A stretch of 64,000 nt of DNA from Drosophila persimilis (lineage: Eukaryota; Arthropoda; Insecta; Diptera; Drosophilidae). The notes beneath the pieces were generated by a model, which made no database searches, was not told the DNA's origin, and was given only the letters and a program-made list of their open reading frames with translations. The stretch is from the NCBI RefSeq assembly GCF_003286085.1, contig NW_020825294.1:5890001-5954000 (forward strand), given 5' to 3'. The position numbers and the translations under genes are program-made. Shown piece after piece: positions 59,286-64,000 of this stretch (the stretch's first letter is position 1; every line of letters begins with the position of its first letter).

Positions 59286-60827
59286 ATCCTATGGTTTTTA
59301 TGAGATATTCATTCAAATTTTATTTAAATTGATGACAAAATTAAGAAAAAAAAATAGATGTTTGTTTTTCCCTCAAAGTCCAAAGAATGGAAGAAACTTT
59401 AGATAAACGTGGAGATCCATCGATTCTAATATTAATAGAAATTTATGGAAGGAACCATAGATTGAATTTTCATTTGATTACTTGCAAAAGATGGGTTTTC
59501 TAATTGATTTTTCCTCCAACACCTTCTCAATAAGCCCCATACCCTGCCTTTAAGAGTATTCCGAATGGAAAAAATACTTGTCGCCAAATGGCATAGATAT
59601 AGTGCCTGCCTGCCGCCTTTCTCCAACTCCAACTCCTACTCCGAGTCCTATTGCTTTTCCTCCAATTCCAAAGTCCAGTTCCCAAAGTCCAGGTCTTAGT
59701 GCCAGTCTATCATTGGAAATCATGTGCCAGCGATAAGAAATTATAGAGAGGAGCCCCAGCCAGAGAGCCCTGGTCATAATTTACGTGATTTGACTATCTA
59801 ATGTACTCCGCTATCCATCTCTTTTCCATGCCTACATAGAAGTATATGGAAGAAGACGAGGAGAGAGTAGGCCAAGAGAAGAGAGCCTAAAGGAAGAGCA
59901 GGAGGAGACGGAGGAGGGACCTCTGCACTAAATGAGAAAGAATTAGGTGGCGAAAAATGTAATGGAAGTCCAAAAGAATGCTAATGGATGGAATGGACGG
60001 TGGGGGAGACAGGCAAAACTTTGGAACAGAACTTTCGGAAGGAAAGTATTTCCTAAATATTTAGTCGAGGAGCCATTGGGGGTGGAGGTTTTTCCAGAGA
60101 CACGAAATGTTGCACAAAAAAATATTTAATGAAGATGAATTTTAATTTTGATTTTTATTTTTTGTTTTTTTTTGATTTGAAGATTTTTTTGAATGGGGAA
60201 TTCGGGAGGAACTTTCTTATTAAATGAGATATATTTCTGCAGTAAATTTGTGATTTTTAAGTTGAAAAATATATCGAAATCATTTCAAAATCAGATCCGG
60301 AAATGTTTTACCACTCTTCACAGCTAGAACTTTTTTTCCAAGGTCTTGGGGATATTTCAAAAGTATATTTTACAGAAAATAAACTCTTAAATACAAAAAA
60401 CTAATCTCCAACGTTTAAAATAAACTAATCTTTAAAATCACAAAAATTAATCCCTAAAATCCATAAAAAATGGTTATTATTTGGCTTCAATTTCTTGATT
60501 TTTTTTTTGGTAAAATCGTAAATTCCCAAGATAAACAAAGGAAAACTTCTAGCTACCACATTTTCCCTCTACAGTTTTCCCATACATTTCCCCTTAGCCT
60601 TTGTCCAGTTTTTCCTCAGGTTGGGATTTGTGTGCTTGAAAATCTGTACCATTTTGACATTTATTGTTTTTAATAGTTCTGGAGAGTAGGCTTAGGGCCA
60701 GCATTTCCTTAGCCCTACTCTCTGGGGTCTCTCGCTTTAGCTCTCTCTTGTTTTTTATGACACATCCTCACGAACGATAAAAATCTTTACGGCCAAACGT
60801 CGGGTACTTTTGGTACTACATGAATAT

Positions 60828-60861
60828 GGGATGGGAATGGGATGGGATGGGATGGGTTGGG
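60828..60861 (+). other. G-quadruplex-prone tract
   Basis: Seven GGG runs at 60828, 60833, 60839, 60844, 60849, 60854 and 60859, separated by two or three bases (AT, AAT or TT). This exceeds the four-run requirement for an intramolecular quadruplex. On the plus strand it would be in the RNA of the intron. Confidence 0.7.
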
Positions 60862-61065
60862 TGTTCAATAAGCGACAAAAAGGTAGGGAGATGGACGGAA
60901 CCCCACCTCATAAACTGGGAAAGTGTCATAAAAATTAGTCAAGAAATCACGCTTGACGTTCCGTTCCCCCTTTCATTTGTTCTTTCTTTCCGATTCTTTT
61001 CGGTTCTTTCGGTCGCTTGTTCTCCGACACATTTGTATGCTAATGAGAGAGGGACAGGGACACAC

Positions 61066-61089
61066 AGAGAGAGAGAGAGAGAGAGAGAG
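61066..61089. repeat. (GA)n tract
   Basis: Twelve GA units in the intron of the downstream gene. Confidence 0.9.
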
Positions 61090-63039
61090 GTGCTTCCGGC
61101 GGCTATAGAGTACCTTTCTGTAGGAGGAGGATCTATCAGACCTTTGACGAGGGTCCTCTCCGGCATGCCCGAGATTTCAGTCTTGCATATCAAAGTATCT
61201 GCTGGATAAAGGATTTCTGTCTGAAAGTAGATTATGCCCGCCCCGCCCCTAAATTGAATTATAATTTCAAACAGACGTAAGAGCATTCTCTGTTGTGTCT
61301 AAAGTTGTTTCGGATTAAGAGGTCTTAACCCCGGAACGAGAGGGATTCCCGTTGACTGAGCCTGGAATACTTTTTTGTTAAGGGATTCCCTACGATTGAG
61401 GCATAAAGCGAGAGCTTGATTTTCTGATGTGAAATGTATTTTGAGTGAATGAACGTCTTGTTTTCTTGTTGCTGGGATCAACAGGCGTGTGGCTATAAAC
61501 ATTTGAACTCTTGGAACCCAAAGATCTTAAGCGCTAGAGCCTTGAACTTTGTTTCAATCCACTTCTGGGGGGTTTATTTTTAAACAATTTTCGTGTTTTC
61601 TATATAGCTAGAAATTTTTGGGTGTAATTGAAACATGTTTATAATCCACAAATTGTAAGATTTCGAGTTTACATTTGATTGGAATACAGATCGATATCCA
61701 ATAGTTAGGATCTACAAAATTATATTGTAATTGAATGATTCTAGAATTCTATATGGAATATGAATGTGAATATGAATATGAATATGGATATCTATAGAAA
61801 TGCCAAAATTCATTATGATTGAATGTTTAATACAGAAATTATGGTTAAATATTTATATGAAATATACAAATATATAAAATATATAAATATCAATATATAT
61901 CTTTTTTTTTTGTTTAAAGCTATTTCTGTTTTACTTTTTATACTTTTTATCGTTTATCGTTTGAAAAACCATATATTGGGTTAAAGGGGGTTAATGCAGG
62001 GATTATCCTAGTACTTTATGGATATTTTTATAGGGATCTACATGGTTTTACATTAAATTTCTTGGATATATGGATGCATATGGTATTTATGTTCCTTATT
62101 TCTAGAAATTATTACTTTTAAATATCCAACAATATATCGGCTTTCATCGGATTATTTGTATTATTTATATCTATGGATCTATTCTATAAAAAATGTCCCT
62201 TCGAATTAGTCTTAACGTCCGCATTCCTGGACATAAAGTCCTGATTTCTGATACCTAATTCTATTTTTAAATCCTTTTCATTGCCCTTTTTTCCGGCTGT
62301 TGCCAGCGCTTGTCTTTTTTCTGATTTCTGCTTTTTCCCACCACCAAAAAAAAAAATTGTTTTGGTTTTTTCATTTAATCTATAAATAACATTTTGCTTG
62401 GTTTTTTTTTTTTATCAATTTCCTTTACCGAATGTTTAGCCCTAAGTGCAGACAACCCCTAACCCCCTCTCTTTCTGTTATTTTTCTCTTCCATTTCCAT
62501 TAAATTGCCTTCCTTTAACGGCCTTATCCCTGAGTTCTGTCCCGAGAATTCTATTTCTGACTGTGTGTGTGATATCGTTTTCGGGGCTAATAACAAAGAT
62601 ATCTCCTATAATAACAGAAGAAGAAACAACAACAAAAAAACACAACGAAGGAGTGGGGGATAGCCCACGCACACAACCTTGAACCTTGAACCCCCGTCGC
62701 CGCCGCGTGGCACGGCCGCTCATTTCCGTTTGCGGGGACAAACAAAGGAAAAAAGATACGAGCAGGGACAGATACCACAGAAATGTCACAGAAAATCGTC
62801 AATAAATGAAGAGAGGCTCTGCCCTGGAAAATCATCGTCACTTTCCTCGTTAGCCAAAAAGGGGGGGAGGGGGAAAGGTCAGTCAAATTCATTGGAAATG
62901 CGAGAAAAAAACTAAAATCAAACAAAAGGAAACCAGCAGAATTTTAGACTAGAAAAAAAAGAAGAAATTTCTGCAAAAAAATGTTCTGTTCATTTATTTA
63001 TTCAAATCCGAATTTGATTCTGGATATTTTTTCTCTTTG

Positions 63040-63260
63040 CAGTCAGAGAAAAATGGCATTTTAAATATCAAATATGTTAAATATTAAATGATATATTCGG
63101 CTCTTGAATACAAACATAGAGGAATTAAATAGAATTTTGAATAAATTTAGTTTTAGAATTGGAATGTTTTTTAAATACGGCCTTAATCTGAATCAATTAA
63201 AAAAATATAATATATTAAATGAATATATAGAAAATTGTATTTAAAAATGAAAATATATGA
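63040..63260 (+). mobile_element. Short TIR element (MITE-like), copy 2, degenerate
   Basis: Starts GTCAGAGAAAAATGGCAT and shares, in order, ATATTCGG, AATTAAATAGAATT and TACGGCCTTAAT with the element at 6778-7062. The right terminal repeat is no longer recognisable. Confidence 0.5.
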
Positions 63261-64000
63261 TTTGAATATGAATAATATCGACTTTGAATATAATAAAATA
63301 TTTTCATATTAATATATTAAATTAGTAGAAAATATATATATTTCGAAAGATAAAAATCTAAGTATGAAATATATATTTTTGTACATATAAAATGTATTTT
63401 CCTTTTTTTTTAATATAAAATGTAATTATTTTTTTTTTTAAATTTGAAATATAATTAGATGAAATATTTGTATAATTTATTATACATATATTATTGTCTA
63501 TATTTATGTTAATTTATGTATATTATTAATTTGGTATAAATGGTAAAATATTAGAGAAAACTCTTTCTTTTAACAATTTTCACTCCCTTTAAAAATATAT
63601 ATTATTATTTTGTAAATCTGAATGCAAATATTCAATTCTCGGGGTGTTCCCCACTTTCTTCCGAGCTCTGTATTCCCTCTGTGGCAGTACTTTCTCACCA
63701 AATTATAGGCCTGGTCAAACAAACAGAAAGTCATTAAATTGCGGAAATCGGGTCACCAAAAAAGACCCAAAGAAACCAAACACAAAAAAAAAAAAACAAA
63801 AAAAAAATAGCCCCACGGAGAAAATTACAACTAAATTGTGAATTTATTTTCATTTAATTGCGTCTAAAATTACAAAACATTTCAGCAGCAGCAGAGCAGA
63901 GGCAGTGTCTCAAGAAATTATACATTTTAATGTTTTTGTCCCTCTTTTTGTGGAGTGGAATGATGATATACCTACTCCTCCTCCTCCCCCCGGCCCGCTA

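Larger units (their letters stand above)
58704..64000 (+). other. First intron of the downstream gene (partial)
   Basis: No exon seen up to the end. Contains a (TCG)n run, a DINE-1-like start, a G-quadruplex-like tract, a GA run, a GAATAT-type hexamer repeat at 61751-61795 and a very A/T-rich block at 63040-63640 that includes the second TIR-element copy. Confidence 0.45.

Noticed and set aside
1..64000. tRNA, rRNA, CRISPR, operons, bacterial-type elements
   Set aside because: No tRNA T-loop/box B pattern, rRNA core or direct-repeat spacer array seen; the window is plainly eukaryotic.
1..64000. Autonomous retrotransposon or DNA transposon coding region
   Set aside because: No reverse transcriptase, integrase or transposase motifs found in any frame; only short non-coding remnants are present.

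Overview
This is nuclear DNA of a fruit fly (Drosophila, most likely subgenus Sophophora). The genes have short introns with GT..AG borders. Introns and spacers are A/T-rich while exons are G/C-rich at third codon positions. Core promoter elements are fly-like (TATA plus TCAGTT initiator, DRE, Ohler motifs 1 and 6). DINE-1/INE-1-like Helitron remnants are scattered through the non-coding DNA. The protein families also fit: an integrin beta-nu, a pickpocket channel and a cluster of insect CHK (EcKL) kinase-like genes. I could not fix the species.

Layout: 1-4.8 kb is spacer without a convincing gene. From 4.8 to 15.3 kb lies a cluster of four CHK/ecdysteroid-kinase-like genes (one on the minus strand, three on the plus strand) with one DEG/ENaC (pickpocket) channel gene inserted between the first and second. 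From 15.6 to about 22.2 kb a minus-strand gene encodes a divergent SLC7A/CAT-type multi-membrane amino acid transporter-like protein. Its last exon has a TGA-C stop followed in frame by 34 well-formed acidic codons, a good stop-codon-readthrough candidate. A long spacer (22.2-29.2 kb) leads to an eight-exon plus-strand short-chain dehydrogenase (SDR16C/retinol-dehydrogenase-like) gene, 29.2-48.7 kb, with a 10.9 kb first intron. From 50.0 to 55.4 kb is the minus-strand integrin beta-nu gene (six coding exons, 804 aa). At 55.8-56.3 kb is a small plus-strand gene resembling DUF4777 proteins, with a 48 bp intron that keeps the reading frame. From 57.1 kb on, a housekeeping-type promoter (motif 6 cluster, DRE, motif 1) drives a ~1.5 kb untranslated leader exon that ends in a GTAAGT donor at 58704. 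The rest of the window is the first intron of that gene, whose coding part lies outside.

How the genes relate: the CHK genes are local tandem paralogues. The family is linked to phosphorylation of steroid and xenobiotic small molecules. An extended GATA site (TCTTATCG), typical of gut or fat-body enhancers, recurs next to several of them and just upstream of integrin beta-nu, which is known to be midgut-expressed. The remaining neighbours show no obvious shared pathway. The most interesting observations are the readthrough candidate in the transporter, the frame-preserving 48 bp intron, two non-autonomous transposon families (a TIR element with two copies and an unnamed ~50 bp dispersed repeat with three copies), and a run of seven GGG tracts near 60.84 kb.
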